Source of the DNA: Alkalihalobacillus sp. LMS39
Lineage (GTDB): Bacteria > Bacillota > Bacilli > Bacillales > Bacillaceae_F
DNA: 64,000 nt
Assembly: GCF_022812285.1 (NCBI RefSeq)
Contig: NZ_CP093300.1
Span: forward strand, 3,100,001 to 3,164,000
Direction of reading: 5' to 3'
The notes below the pieces were generated by a model. The model saw only the letters and a list, made by a program, of their open reading frames with translations. It made no database searches and was not told the DNA's origin. The position numbers and the translations under genes are program-made. Shown piece after piece: positions 47,384 to 56,639 of this stretch (its first letter is position 1; each line of letters begins with the position of its first letter).

Positions 47384-47415
47384 AAGTAACATCTCCTTTA
47401 ACTGATGATACTATT

Positions 47416-47444
47416 ATTGTAATGCATGTTTTCCCTTGGTGCAA
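47416..47444 (-). promoter_or_regulatory. Possible promoter of selW-selA
   Basis: TTGCAC and TACAAT spaced by 17 bp, ~35-60 nt before the selW ATG. The -10 is good, the -35 is poor. Confidence 0.4.
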
Positions 47445-47513
47445 CACGCATGCATCTACCATCCTTTTCTGTTATGATGTCGGTAGTAACTTTTTTTCGG
47501 GGAGGCGAGAGCT

Positions 47514-48566
47514 ATGAATAACGAGCAACCGATTCGGTTAACCGCAATGTCAACAAAAGCTGGTTGAGGCTGCAAAATTGGTCCTGAAGACCTGGCACAA
47601 GTTTTGTGTCATTTACCTGATCAAACACATGATAAAAATGTTCTTGTTGGTCTTGATACGTCTGACGATGCGGGAGCATATAAAATATCAGATGAGCTAG
47701 CATTAATTCAAACGGTTGATTACTTCACCCCTGTTGTGGACGATCCTTACATGTTTGGCCAAATTGCCGCGGCCAATGCCTTAAGTGATGTATATGCGAT
47801 GGGTGGTCAGCCGAAAACAGTCTTAAATATTGTCGGCTTTCCAATCAAAAAATTACCTGAGCAAATGTTAGCTCAAATTTTGATCGGAGCGGCTGATAAA
47901 GTAAAAGAAGCAGGGGCTACCATTGTCGGCGGACATTCTATCGATGACCAAGAACCGAAATTCGGCCTTTCTGTCACTGGTTTTGCTCACCCTGACCGTA
48001 TTTATAAAAATGTCGGCGCCAAAATTGGCGATGTTCTTGTGTTAACAAAGCCTATCGGTGTAGGGATTCTTACTACCGGCATTAAGCGAGATGCCGTAAC
48101 AAAAGAGCAAGAAAGTGCTGTAACAAAAACAATGGCTCAATTAAACAAAGTAGCGGCTGAACAATTAGCTCCTTTTGCCCCACATGCTGTTACCGATGTG
48201 ACTGGATTTGGCTTGTTAGGACATGCCTATGAAATGGCAAAAGGCAGTCATGTAAGTTTTGTCATTCACCATCAAGATGTTCCTATGCTTGAAGGAACGC
48301 TCTCCTTAGCTGAACAAGGCATTATTCCAGGTGGCTCAAAAGCGAATGAGAAATGGCTTCAATCCGTCATTGACTATGAGACAACCCTGCCATCTGTTAT
48401 GAAAAGTATATTATGTGACGCAATTACTTCAGGAGGATTGCTCATTAGCCTTCCGAAAGAAAAAGCAGAACAATATGTTCAAACGATGCACCAAGTAGGT
48501 GTCACAGAGACAGCGATTATTGGTGAAGTCGTAGAAAAGCAAGAAGCAGCTATATTTGTAAAATAA
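47514..48566 (+). CDS. selD: Selenide, water dikinase, itself a selenoprotein (Sec18)
   Basis: 350 residues; makes selenophosphate from selenide and ATP. ATG 47514 follows GGGGAGGCGA. UGA at 47565-47567 falls at the catalytic position: MSTKAG-Sec-GCKIGPEDL, where E. coli SelD has Cys17. Downstream DDAGAYKI, GGHSIDDQEPKFGLSVTG and VTDVTGFGLLGHAYEM are family motifs. Callers that treat UGA as stop would start at ATG 47604 and lose the active site. It diverges from the selW-selA unit across 130 bp. Confidence 0.95.
47565..47608 (+). promoter_or_regulatory. Candidate bSECIS of selD
   Basis: Behind the UGA, CAAAATT can pair with AAGTTTTG (one G-U) and encloses GGTC/GACC with loop CTGAA. The structure is imperfect but positioned as expected. 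Confidence 0.55.
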
Positions 48567-48680
48567 GAAAAACGCGAAGCGTCTTTTCTTTCAAGCGAAG
48601 TGCGGAGCCTTCGCTCTTCTTGAAATAGCTTTCAAAGCTTCACAGCTACACCAAAATTTTTATCCTTATCTTTTAAAAAA
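48563..48680. repeat. Dispersed repeat B, near-complete copy
   Basis: AATAAGAAAAACGCGAAGCG ... AAGTGCGGAGCCTTCGCTCT ... CAAAGCTTCACAGCTACACC ... TCCTTATCTTTT, starting at the selD stop codon. Confidence 0.7.
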
Positions 48681-48722
48681 AAAGCGGGATTAGACTTTTC
48701 TGTCTAGTTCTCGCTTTTTTCA
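48675..48722. terminator. Terminator between selD and the selB operon
   Basis: AAAAAGCG.GATTAGAC and GTCTAGTT.TCGCTTTTTT arms between convergent transcription units. Confidence 0.8.
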
Positions 48723-48725
48723 TGC

Positions 48726-49373
48726 TTATATTTTTCCGTTCCATTCATTGTGAAATTGGCTTAAAAACTGTTCCATAAAATCATGTCGATCTGCAGCTAA
48801 CTGTTTTCCTGATGGTGTGTTTAATGTCATTTTGAGCTTTAGTAATTTCTCATAAAAATGGTTAATCGCCGTACTTTTGCCTTGACGGTATTCTTTTTCA
48901 GACATTTTATCACGAACAGGGATAGTTGGGTCATACATTTGGTCCCCATTGTGGCCTGCATACATAAACGTTCTCGCAATCCCAATAGCACCAAGTGCAT
49001 CTAATCTATCCGCATCTTGAACAACTTGTCCTTCAATACTTTCAAGTTTTATCCCATTCCCACCTTTATAGGACATATTATGAATAATAAATAATATATG
49101 TTCTTTTTCTTCATTCGGTACATTTTGAGTATGTAGCCAGTTTTCAATTTCCTTTTTTTGTTCTTCCACGTTATCACATAGCTTTTCATCGGCAACATCA
49201 TGAAGATACGCTGCCATTTTGCAAATAAATAAATCTGCTCCTTCTAATTTTCCTAATGTTTCAGCTAAAGAGGTTACACGCTGAATGTGGAACCAATCAT
49301 GTCCGCTTGAGTCTTTCTCATGAATCGCCTTTACATATTGTTCTGTATTTAGAAGTACTTGTTCTTTATTCAT
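48726..49373 (-). CDS. HD-domain phosphohydrolase (YpgQ-like)
   Basis: 215 residues. HD metal motif residues lie in SGHDWFHIQRV, AAYLHDVADEK and VVQDADRLDALGAIG. Related YpgQ proteins hydrolyse nucleoside triphosphates to pyrophosphate in vitro. ATG 49373 overlaps the PhnC-like stop by 8 nt and has GGGGGAAG in front. Last gene of the selB operon, but a selenium link is only positional. Confidence 0.88.
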   Translation of the reverse strand: MNKEQVLLNTEQYVKAIHEKDSSGHDWFHIQRVTSLAETLGKLEGADLFICKMAAYLHDVADEKLCDNVEEQKKEIENWLHTQNVPNEEKEHILFIIHNMSYKGGNGIKLESIEGQVVQDADRLDALGAIGIARTFMYAGHNGDQMYDPTIPVRDKMSEKEYRQGKSTAINHFYEKLLKLKMTLNTPSGKQLAADRHDFMEQFLSQFHNEWNGKI

Positions 49374-50151
49374 CAAAGCTTCCCCCTTGTTTCCCATATA
49401 TCGTTTCAAACGTCTGTTCAGTAAACTGTTCTGGCTTTCCATCAAAGACGACCTTGCCTTCTCGTAAACCGATGATCCGAGTCGCATACTGCTTTGCTAA
49501 TGTGACATCATGAACATTTATGACTGTAATGAGTTGTTTTCGGTCATGGATTTGCTTTAGCAACGTAAAAATTACATTGGACGTACTTGGGTCTAAACTG
49601 GCGACAGGCTCATCACCAAGGAAAATTTTCGGTTGTTGTAGGAGGGCTCTCGCTATCCCTACTCTTTGCTTTTGTCCACCGCTAAGCTGGTCTACTCTGT
49701 TGTTTGTTTGTGGTGTAAGCTCAACCGATTGGATGGCCTCCCTCGCTGCTTTTATTTCTTCTTGTTGAAAAAGTCCAAGCAAGTTTTTCCACGCGGGTCT
49801 ACGCCCAAATGCCCCTGTTAACACATTCGTTAATACAGATAAGCGAGGTAATAAATGAAAATGTTGGAAAATCATGCCGATATGTTTTCGAACAAACCGT
49901 AACTTATCCTCAGATAAAGAATGGATTTGTACATCATTAATGGTGACCTCCCCACTCGTTGGGCGTTGCAACCCGTTTATACAGCGAATTAATGTTGATT
50001 TCCCAGCACCACTTTTCCCAAGAATACAAATGAATTCTCCTTGCGTAAAAGTTAACGAAACATCATCAACCGCTTTCCTGTTCGGAAAGGAAACTGTGAT
50101 GTTATTCAGAGTAATCGAAGTTAGGTTATCTCCTTTAAATAACTCGTTCAC
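49366..50151 (-). CDS. PhnC-like ABC importer ATPase in the selB operon
   Basis: 261 residues: Walker A LGKSGAGKST, signature LSGGQKQRVGIARAL, Walker B IFLGDEPVASLD, and the phosphonate-type GRRPAWKNLLGLF region. GTG start after GGAGGG, overlapping the permease gene by 17 nt. Family members energise uptake of phosphonate, phosphite and similar oxyanions. Confidence 0.92.
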   Translation of the reverse strand: MNELFKGDNLTSITLNNITVSFPNRKAVDDVSLTFTQGEFICILGKSGAGKSTLIRCINGLQRPTSGEVTINDVQIHSLSEDKLRFVRKHIGMIFQHFHLLPRLSVLTNVLTGAFGRRPAWKNLLGLFQQEEIKAAREAIQSVELTPQTNNRVDQLSGGQKQRVGIARALLQQPKIFLGDEPVASLDPSTSNVIFTLLKQIHDRKQLITVINVHDVTLAKQYATRIIGLREGKVVFDGKPEQFTEQTFETIYGKQGGSFDE

Positions 50152-50896
50152 GAACTTTCCCTCCTATAAAATCAACAACAATGACGAGTGCCATTATCAT
50201 GATGATGTCTAAAGCGACCTTTTGATACTGTAAGCTGTTAAAATGATTAAATAGCTGTTGCCCTAATCCTCCCCCACCGATAAACCCAAGAATTAACGAT
50301 GTTCGAATCGCCACTTCAAACCGATAAAAATAATGGGACAAAATGTTTGGCCATATTTGTGGGAGGATGGAGAATAACACACGAACCCATCTCGTTGAAC
50401 CAACCGCTTTCATCGCTTCTTGCGGTCCTTCGTCTGCTGCTTCAATTAACTCAGAGATGAGCTTTCCTAATACGCCAATATTATGTAAAATAATTGCAAT
50501 GACAGCTGCAAAAGGGCCTAGACCAAGGGCCGCAACTAAGATTAGCCCAAAAACGATTTCTGGAACGGAACGTAAGCCACTTAATGACCATCTCATTGTA
50601 ACAAAAAAAAGGGGATGGCGACTCGTATTTCGAGCCGCCATAAATGAAAGAGGCAACGCTATAATCAAGGCAAAAAACGTTCCTAAAAAAGCCATCGCTA
50701 ACGTCACTAAACTCGCTTGTAGCAGTCTTGGCAAAATCGACCAATCGACAGGAAAAAAACGATTAACCACTAAATCGACCGCATTAGGAAATTGAGCAAA
50801 ACGGCGCAAATCAAATTCAGTTACCGACATACTCCAATAAATAAATAGCAATAGAAATACCCCGTACACGAGATATCGTCGTTTAAACCAAAACAT
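50135..50896 (-). CDS. PhnE-like permease in the selB operon
   Basis: 253 residues and about six helices with the inner-membrane permease loop ELIEAADEGPQEAMKAVGST, and the FVTMRWSLSGLRSVPEIVFG segment typical of PhnE. GGAGAG precedes the ATG; 17 nt after the binding-protein gene. Confidence 0.92.
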   Translation of the reverse strand: MFWFKRRYLVYGVFLLLFIYWSMSVTEFDLRRFAQFPNAVDLVVNRFFPVDWSILPRLLQASLVTLAMAFLGTFFALIIALPLSFMAARNTSRHPLFFVTMRWSLSGLRSVPEIVFGLILVAALGLGPFAAVIAIILHNIGVLGKLISELIEAADEGPQEAMKAVGSTRWVRVLFSILPQIWPNILSHYFYRFEVAIRTSLILGFIGGGGLGQQLFNHFNSLQYQKVALDIIMIMALVIVVDFIGGKVRERVI

Positions 50897-50913
50897 CGAG
50901 ATTCTCTCCGTTT

Positions 50914-51786
50914 CTACTCTTTCTCTTCTAACATTCCGAATTCTAATGCTGCTTCATACACATTTTCATATAAACTATCGTCTGCTTCAACAAACGCTGA
51001 AGCCCCACCAAAAATGCGTAATATCTCTGGGTCGCGAATGCTTATAAACGCCTCTTGCAACAACTGAATGGTCTCCTCATCTGTATCCCCATGAACCGTC
51101 CAAGGATATTGATAGAGCTGTTCTGACTGCCAAATAATTTTTATTTGACTTTCGTCAATGACTCCTTCTTCAACTAATCCATGATAAATCGCACTATCAA
51201 TCGCACCGGCACTCACCATATTCGCTTCGACTTGTTGTGCTGTAATATCATGTGAACCTGTGAAGCGAACAGACGCAAACTCATGTGTATCTTCATCTGT
51301 ATAAACGCCTTGTCTTGCAAGCTCCACTCCCGGAATTAAATGTCCTGATGTTGAAGCATGCGAACCAAACGCCATATTGACCTCGTCTTTTTGTTCTAGC
51401 AATTCTTCAAGCGAATCCCAGTCATTATCGACATGGGTAATGATATAAGAATAATAATAGGGCTCTCCATCAATCAATTGCGTCACAATGGCTTTTGCTC
51501 CACTTTGTTCATGGGCAATTAAATACGTTAAAGGCCCTAAAAAAGCTAAATCCACACTTTTATAGTTTAACGCTTCGACGACCCCATTATAATTATTATA
51601 CTGCTCCACCTTAACTTCACGCCCTAATTTTACCGTTAATTCCGACTCTAAATTGTTTAATCCTTGCTCCATTTCACCAATCGATTGAGCTGGAATAACA
51701 GCAACAGTAAATGGATCTTCCTGCGCTTCTCCACACCCGACAAGGGCTAAAATAAATAAAAGGTAAATCGTAAATATTCGTTTCAT
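50914..51786 (-). CDS. PhnD-like substrate-binding lipoprotein in the selB operon
   Basis: 290 residues. A signal peptide with lipobox LALVGC anchors it outside the membrane. PhnD-family features include VAVIPAQSIGEMEQGLNNLE, DLAFLGPLTYLIA and FGSHASTSGHLIPG, the last forming the oxyanion pocket of relatives. Substrate could be a phosphonate or phosphite, or, given selB upstream, a selenium oxyanion. No C-P lyase or phosphonatase gene is nearby. Confidence 0.9.
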   Translation of the reverse strand: MKRIFTIYLLFILALVGCGEAQEDPFTVAVIPAQSIGEMEQGLNNLESELTVKLGREVKVEQYNNYNGVVEALNYKSVDLAFLGPLTYLIAHEQSGAKAIVTQLIDGEPYYYSYIITHVDNDWDSLEELLEQKDEVNMAFGSHASTSGHLIPGVELARQGVYTDEDTHEFASVRFTGSHDITAQQVEANMVSAGAIDSAIYHGLVEEGVIDESQIKIIWQSEQLYQYPWTVHGDTDEETIQLLQEAFISIRDPEILRIFGGASAFVEADDSLYENVYEAALEFGMLEEKE

Positions 51787-51793
51787 TTTGTTC

Positions 51794-52807
51794 CTACCTT
51801 TCTGCTTGCTTATAAATTGTCATATATGCGAAAATCTCTTGTTCGAGCGCATGATTTTTATTAATATATTCGCTACCAGCTACTTGCATTTTTTTGTAAA
51901 GCACTGGTTTTCTAAGTGCCTCTAACATACAATGATACAGTTCTTCTTCTGTCTGAAAAAGCCAGCCATTTTGATGATGAGTAACGATACTTTCATTCCC
52001 TGGAATCTTCCGCGCAATTACAGGAACCCCCATATACATCGCTTCTAATAATACCGAAGTTTGTCCTTCAGAAATTGAGGTGTTTAATACGATAGTTGCT
52101 GGTTCATAAACAAGAGCCATTTCTTCTAATGGGACTGGTTTTTTATACGTCACCCATGGATTTGTTGCTTCTATTTCTTTTACTTTATCGACAATATCAG
52201 CTTCAAGTGGTTCCCCGATAATCGTAAACATAAGGGATGGATACAAAGAGTGAAGTTTTTTCAAACTAGAAAGCGCAAAGAAAACATCTTTTACTTGTCG
52301 TAATCCCGCCGGTAACAAAACATGCGGATCCCCTTCTTGTCCAGCTTGTTTCAGACCACAATGGGGTAGCCAAACACTTTGTGGAATAACAGATACCTTC
52401 CGTTTTGAATAAGCCTCTAATTTTTGTTTAGCATCCTCAGTAAAAACTGTGACAGCATCGGCTTGCTGCAAAAACGCAATCGTTTCAGTATGTTTTACGT
52501 CAAGATGCGCATTTACATCTGTTCCACCTGATGTTACAATCAACGGCTGTTCAATCACAAGTTTCACCGTTTTATTCCATCGAAGAAATCGACTAAAGTG
52601 GAGAATATGTACGAGATCACATTGTTGTAATTTTCTTGCATGAGCTGTTGTCCACGTCTCTTCGTCATATGCAAACACATGAACATAGATTCCCTTTTCT
52701 TTTAACCCTGTCGTTATCCGTTTGGCCGTTGTCGCGTTGCCTCTTTTTTCAGTCCAATACGGGGTGAAAAAAAAGACATGTTTTATCGATTTAGTGACTT
52801 CTTCCAC
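51794..52807 (-). CDS. Glycosyltransferase family 4-like protein
   Basis: 337 residues in a GT-B fold. FFFTPYWTEKRGNATTAKRI lies at the N-terminus; the donor domain carries LLPAGLRQVKDVFFAL, and the ExxxxxxxE motif is in EGQTSVLLEAMYMGVPVIA. GTG 52807 after AAGGTG overlaps the selB 3' end by 25 nt, and the PhnD-like gene starts 7 nt after its stop. Tight coupling to selB is unexpected for a sugar transferase. The acceptor is unknown; selenosugar involvement is speculation. Confidence 0.85.
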   Translation of the reverse strand: MEEVTKSIKHVFFFTPYWTEKRGNATTAKRITTGLKEKGIYVHVFAYDEETWTTAHARKLQQCDLVHILHFSRFLRWNKTVKLVIEQPLIVTSGGTDVNAHLDVKHTETIAFLQQADAVTVFTEDAKQKLEAYSKRKVSVIPQSVWLPHCGLKQAGQEGDPHVLLPAGLRQVKDVFFALSSLKKLHSLYPSLMFTIIGEPLEADIVDKVKEIEATNPWVTYKKPVPLEEMALVYEPATIVLNTSISEGQTSVLLEAMYMGVPVIARKIPGNESIVTHHQNGWLFQTEEELYHCMLEALRKPVLYKKMQVAGSEYINKNHALEQEIFAYMTIYKQAER

Positions 52808-54684
52808 GTTCGAACACCTTCATTCCGGTCAGTCCATTGATGACTATCGAGCATCTCTAGTATAGGAACTAAATATTTTCGTGATACTTGTAACACTTCT
52901 TTTGCATTTTGAATCGTAAAAGATACTGGATACGCTGTTGATAAAGAAGCAACAACATCATTCACCGTATGCTCGTGGATATAAAGAGATGAATCAAGAT
53001 TTACAAGAGTGGAAGAACGCGTATAAAAATGAACAATATCTTCATATAACTCTGCAGGGATTTGAGCATCTTTTAATTGGTCCATCAGCGGTTGAACTTG
53101 TATCCCTTGTTTTTTAATCGTAGCAACGACAGACTCGACTCGTTTCTCCCAACTCTTAGGGAGATGAGGCTCAAAATTTTCTAGCGCATAAAATGGACCA
53201 TTTTTCTTTACAACTAACGTCCTCTCTCCTTGCTGTAACACTTGTTCTATAAATTCTTTAGACGAGTGCTGCGAAAACATTTGAACAAGCTCTGCCTTTT
53301 GTTTTCCTTCTCGCATCGGAAATTGCTCATGATAGTCCTGTAATTCTTCTGCTAGCTCCTCTAGTATCTTTTTGACTGTTTTTGTTAACGTAAGAAACCT
53401 TCCTAAACGAATAATTATTCTTTCGTTAATGGCTTGTTCTACTACCTGTTCCCCTTCGAATTGTTCCAGTCCAATAAGCGTAAACAATTCTTTATCTGAG
53501 ATAGCTATCGTCGACGTTAAAACGTCAACGGCCCGCTCTTTCGGTGTTCCTTTTCGTTTTCGCTCTAACATTTTTGTTGTTTCAGTGCCAAAACGATACT
53601 TTTCCCCGTTCGGTTCAATAACCGCTCCCCCACCAATCGTCTCAACAGGAGAAGGCCTTCGAATAATAAACCGGTCTCCTCGTTTGACAACAACTGGCTC
53701 ATCTAAGCGCAGTTGACAAACAATATCTTTCGCCCCTCCAAGTTCATTTCGATCAAAAAAGACGATTTTCCCGTCGACTTCAGCCGTACTAAGATGAACT
53801 CGAACTGGAGAACGTTGCTTTAATTCATATTGAAGCGGGGAAGGAATTTGCAAGGATACATCAATTGTCTTCGAAGTCGAGTACGATCCTGAAGATACAA
53901 GCACATCTCCGCGACTTATTTTTTCTTTTGTCAAACCCCCAATATTAATCGCAATACGTTCCCCTGCCTGGCCGACATGTACAGCTTGATGATGGGTTTG
54001 AATTTGTCTTGCCTTGATCTTCACTTGTTGAGGTAATAACAATAACGAGTCTCCTTCTTTCACTTGACCTTCATAAACCGTTCCACGTACAACGGTACCT
54101 TGTCCATGAACAGTGAACACTTGATCTATCGGTAATCGAAATGAGCCTGATGCATCACGTTGTTCAACTTCAGATAAAAGGGCAATCATTTCATTTTTTA
54201 ATTCGTCAAGCCCTTCCTTTGTTAGACTATCCACCCCGACAACAGGGGCATTCTCAAGAAACGTCCCTTTCACTTGCTCTTGGACATCCTCTTTCACTAA
54301 AGCAAGGAACTCCTCATCTACTTTTGTAATTTTCGTTAAAGCAATAAGCCCCTTTTGGATATGTAATAACGATAGAATATCAAGATGTTCTCTAGTTTGA
54401 GGCATAACCCCTTCATCCGCAGCAATAACTAAAACAACAACATCAATGCCAGCAACCCCAGCAATCATTTGCCGAATAAACCGTTCATGACCAGGCACAT
54501 CAACAATAGAAACTGTCATCTCCTCCGTTAATATAAGTGGAGCATACCCTGGTTCTATTGAAATATTTCGTTCTTTTTCTTCCTTTAATCGGTCTGTATC
54601 AATATTCGTTAATGCTTTCGTTAACGATGTTTTTCCGTGGTCAATATGTCCTGCCATCCCTACAGTATAATGAGAAACCGCCAT
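52783..54684 (-). CDS. selB: Selenocysteine-specific elongation factor
   Basis: 633 residues; brings Sec-tRNA(Sec) to UGA codons marked by a SECIS hairpin. The G domain has GHIDHGKT at 12-19, DVPGHERF and a TKITKVD base-recognition segment. EF-Tu-like domains 2-3 follow (PIDQVFTVHGQGTVVRGTV), then C-terminal winged helices that bind RNA, to residue 633, the family's usual length. It heads the operon with the glycosyltransferase, PhnDEC-like importer and HD hydrolase. Confidence 0.97.
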   Translation of the reverse strand: MAVSHYTVGMAGHIDHGKTSLTKALTNIDTDRLKEEKERNISIEPGYAPLILTEEMTVSIVDVPGHERFIRQMIAGVAGIDVVVLVIAADEGVMPQTREHLDILSLLHIQKGLIALTKITKVDEEFLALVKEDVQEQVKGTFLENAPVVGVDSLTKEGLDELKNEMIALLSEVEQRDASGSFRLPIDQVFTVHGQGTVVRGTVYEGQVKEGDSLLLLPQQVKIKARQIQTHHQAVHVGQAGERIAINIGGLTKEKISRGDVLVSSGSYSTSKTIDVSLQIPSPLQYELKQRSPVRVHLSTAEVDGKIVFFDRNELGGAKDIVCQLRLDEPVVVKRGDRFIIRRPSPVETIGGGAVIEPNGEKYRFGTETTKMLERKRKGTPKERAVDVLTSTIAISDKELFTLIGLEQFEGEQVVEQAINERIIIRLGRFLTLTKTVKKILEELAEELQDYHEQFPMREGKQKAELVQMFSQHSSKEFIEQVLQQGERTLVVKKNGPFYALENFEPHLPKSWEKRVESVVATIKKQGIQVQPLMDQLKDAQIPAELYEDIVHFYTRSSTLVNLDSSLYIHEHTVNDVVASLSTAYPVSFTIQNAKEVLQVSRKYLVPILEMLDSHQWTDRNEGVRTWKKSLNR

Positions 54685-54850
54685 ACCATGTCCGCCCCTT
54701 TCCTCCTTTTTTATTATTGCGGTTTTTATTTCGCTTCACAAGTAATACGAACTCCGCATGTAATGTACACATTTTTTTACTATATTTACCTAACTTAACA
54801 GTGATATAATATACTTTAGTTTTAGTAAAACAAGCAATGGGGATGTACTA

Positions 54851-56116
54851 ATGAAAAATAAAATTTTAACTTACATCGCAAGTCTATACGTCATAATCGC
54901 AATCGTCGTTCTATCTTTACTTTCTATCAATCAACAGACAGAAACTCTGCTCTTAATTGGCATATGGGTGTTTTTTCTTTTTTCAATGGCTTTTCTACTT
55001 CTTGGCTTACGACTTCATAAACGATATGAAAAGTTAACATTTGAAAGAAAAACATTATCTGTCCTTGTGAACTCTATGTCTGATTTCATTGTCTTTAAAG
55101 ACGATGAAGGACGTTGGTTAAGTGTAAACGATTTCGGATTAAAATTATATAATCTAGAGCCGGAAGCTGTAATTGGGAAAACCGATTTAGAATTAGCGAA
55201 AGCGTACCCACAATTTGAAAAGTATTTTCGTTACTGCTATGAAACAGATGAATTAACATGGTCAAGACACAAGCCAACACGTGTAGAAGAAACGTTAATT
55301 GTTAAAGACGAAGAGCGTTTGTTTGATGTGTTGAAAGTTCCACTCGACCATGAAGATGGAAGTCGAAAAGGGTTATTTGCGATCGGTCGTGATATTACAG
55401 AACTTCGTCAAGCAGAAGAATCATTAATAAAAAATGAAAAGCTTTCTGTTGTTGGTCAATTAGCAGCAGGGATTGCCCATGAAATACGCAATCCGTTAAC
55501 ATCATTAAAAGGGTTTGTAGATTTATGCAGAAAAGAAGACGGGGACATTGATAATTACTTATCCATTATGCATACCGAATTAGAACGAATCAACAAAATT
55601 GTCGATGAGCTTTTACTCATTGCCAAACCGACAAAAATACCATTTCAACAACATTACTTACATGAAATTGTAGATAGTGTAATCGAATTGATGGAACCTG
55701 AAGCAAAAGAGGCAGGCATCACAATCGTCCTAAAATATGATGAAACAACCCCAGCAGTCCGCTGTGAAGAATGCCAAATTAAACAAGTATTAATTAATAT
55801 CATAAAAAACGCAATCGAAGCTTCCGAAGAAAAGACAACCATTACCGTGACCATTAAAACAAAGGATAACACTGTCCTTCTCGCTATCAAAGACGAAGGA
55901 TGTGGCATTCCGAAACAACGACTCGACAAACTGGGAGAACCTTTTTTTACCATGAAAGAAAAAGGGACAGGCCTTGGTATGACCGTTACATTTAAAATCA
56001 TTGAAGCACACAACGGGACCATTGATATCGATAGCGAAGTTAATATTGGTACAACCGTCAATGTACGTCTGCCTCTAATTCAACATGATAATGAAAAGAA
56101 ACTAGTCCACACCTAA
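54851..56116 (+). CDS. Membrane sensor histidine kinase with PAS domain
   Basis: 421 residues. Two membrane helices (9-25, 32-53) leave almost no outer loop; then PAS (about 70-185), HisKA with His210 in AAGIAHEIRNP, and HATPase with NAIEAS, DEGCGIP and GTGLGM. It resembles the KinA-E sporulation kinases and related orphan kinases of Bacilli. No response regulator is adjacent, which fits such orphans. Weak ribosome site (AATGGGGATG). Confidence 0.92.
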   Translation: MKNKILTYIASLYVIIAIVVLSLLSINQQTETLLLIGIWVFFLFSMAFLLLGLRLHKRYEKLTFERKTLSVLVNSMSDFIVFKDDEGRWLSVNDFGLKLYNLEPEAVIGKTDLELAKAYPQFEKYFRYCYETDELTWSRHKPTRVEETLIVKDEERLFDVLKVPLDHEDGSRKGLFAIGRDITELRQAEESLIKNEKLSVVGQLAAGIAHEIRNPLTSLKGFVDLCRKEDGDIDNYLSIMHTELERINKIVDELLLIAKPTKIPFQQHYLHEIVDSVIELMEPEAKEAGITIVLKYDETTPAVRCEECQIKQVLINIIKNAIEASEEKTTITVTIKTKDNTVLLAIKDEGCGIPKQRLDKLGEPFFTMKEKGTGLGMTVTFKIIEAHNGTIDIDSEVNIGTTVNVRLPLIQHDNEKKLVHT

Positions 56117-56127
56117 TGGACTAGTTT
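56098..56127. terminator. Terminator between the kinase and YuiD-like genes
   Basis: GAAACTAGTCC / GGACTAGTTTC 11-bp stem, usable by both convergent genes. Confidence 0.85.
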
Positions 56128-56582
56128 CTTCCTGTTAACCAGTAGCTAATGCTCCCCGTTGCCACCCCAAGCAAAGCACCTGCCAACACTTCTTCCGGTT
56201 GATGTCCAAGCATTTCTTTCAAACGCTTTTCATTTTTTTCATGATACGAACCTGGATTTTTCCCTGCTAACTCTTCCACTTCCTCATCTAAATCATTTAC
56301 CTTTAACGTAAGCTCCCCCGCTTGGCGTCGGATTCCTTGTGCATCATACATCACAATAAGCCCAAATACCGCTGCCAGCGCAAAGTCAACAGTCTTTACT
56401 CCTTTTTTATGCGCAATATACGTCGCTAACGATGTGACTCCGGCCGAGTGAGAACTCGGCATCCCCCCAGATTCAAAAAACGAAGCCCAATGGAGCTTGC
56501 CATTGTTCCTTTCGCTTAAAGGAACCTTCAATAATTGTGCAATCCCAATCGATGTAATGGCGGTCATAATTTCTTTATTCAT
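56121..56582 (-). CDS. YuiD-like divergent PAP2 membrane protein
   Basis: 153 residues. ESGGMPSSHSAGVTSLATYI holds the PAP2-like SxxH element, and YDAQGIRRQAGE is the divergent-family signature. The first residues of the open frame are dropped because AGAGGTGA fits ATG 56582. Phosphatase activity is unproven in the family. Confidence 0.85.
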   Translation of the reverse strand: MNKEIMTAITSIGIAQLLKVPLSERNNGKLHWASFFESGGMPSSHSAGVTSLATYIAHKKGVKTVDFALAAVFGLIVMYDAQGIRRQAGELTLKVNDLDEEVEELAGKNPGSYHEKNEKRLKEMLGHQPEEVLAGALLGVATGSISYWLTGRN

Positions 56583-56639
56583 CGCGTTCACCTCTACCGA
56601 TATTGTCCACTAAATCCAGCTTTCTATGCGAGGCTTCAT

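Noticed and set aside
47345-47567. UGA codons in selW and selD as nonsense mutations
   Set aside because: Both fall exactly at the known redox or catalytic Cys/Sec position and have hairpins behind them, with a full Sec machinery nearby.
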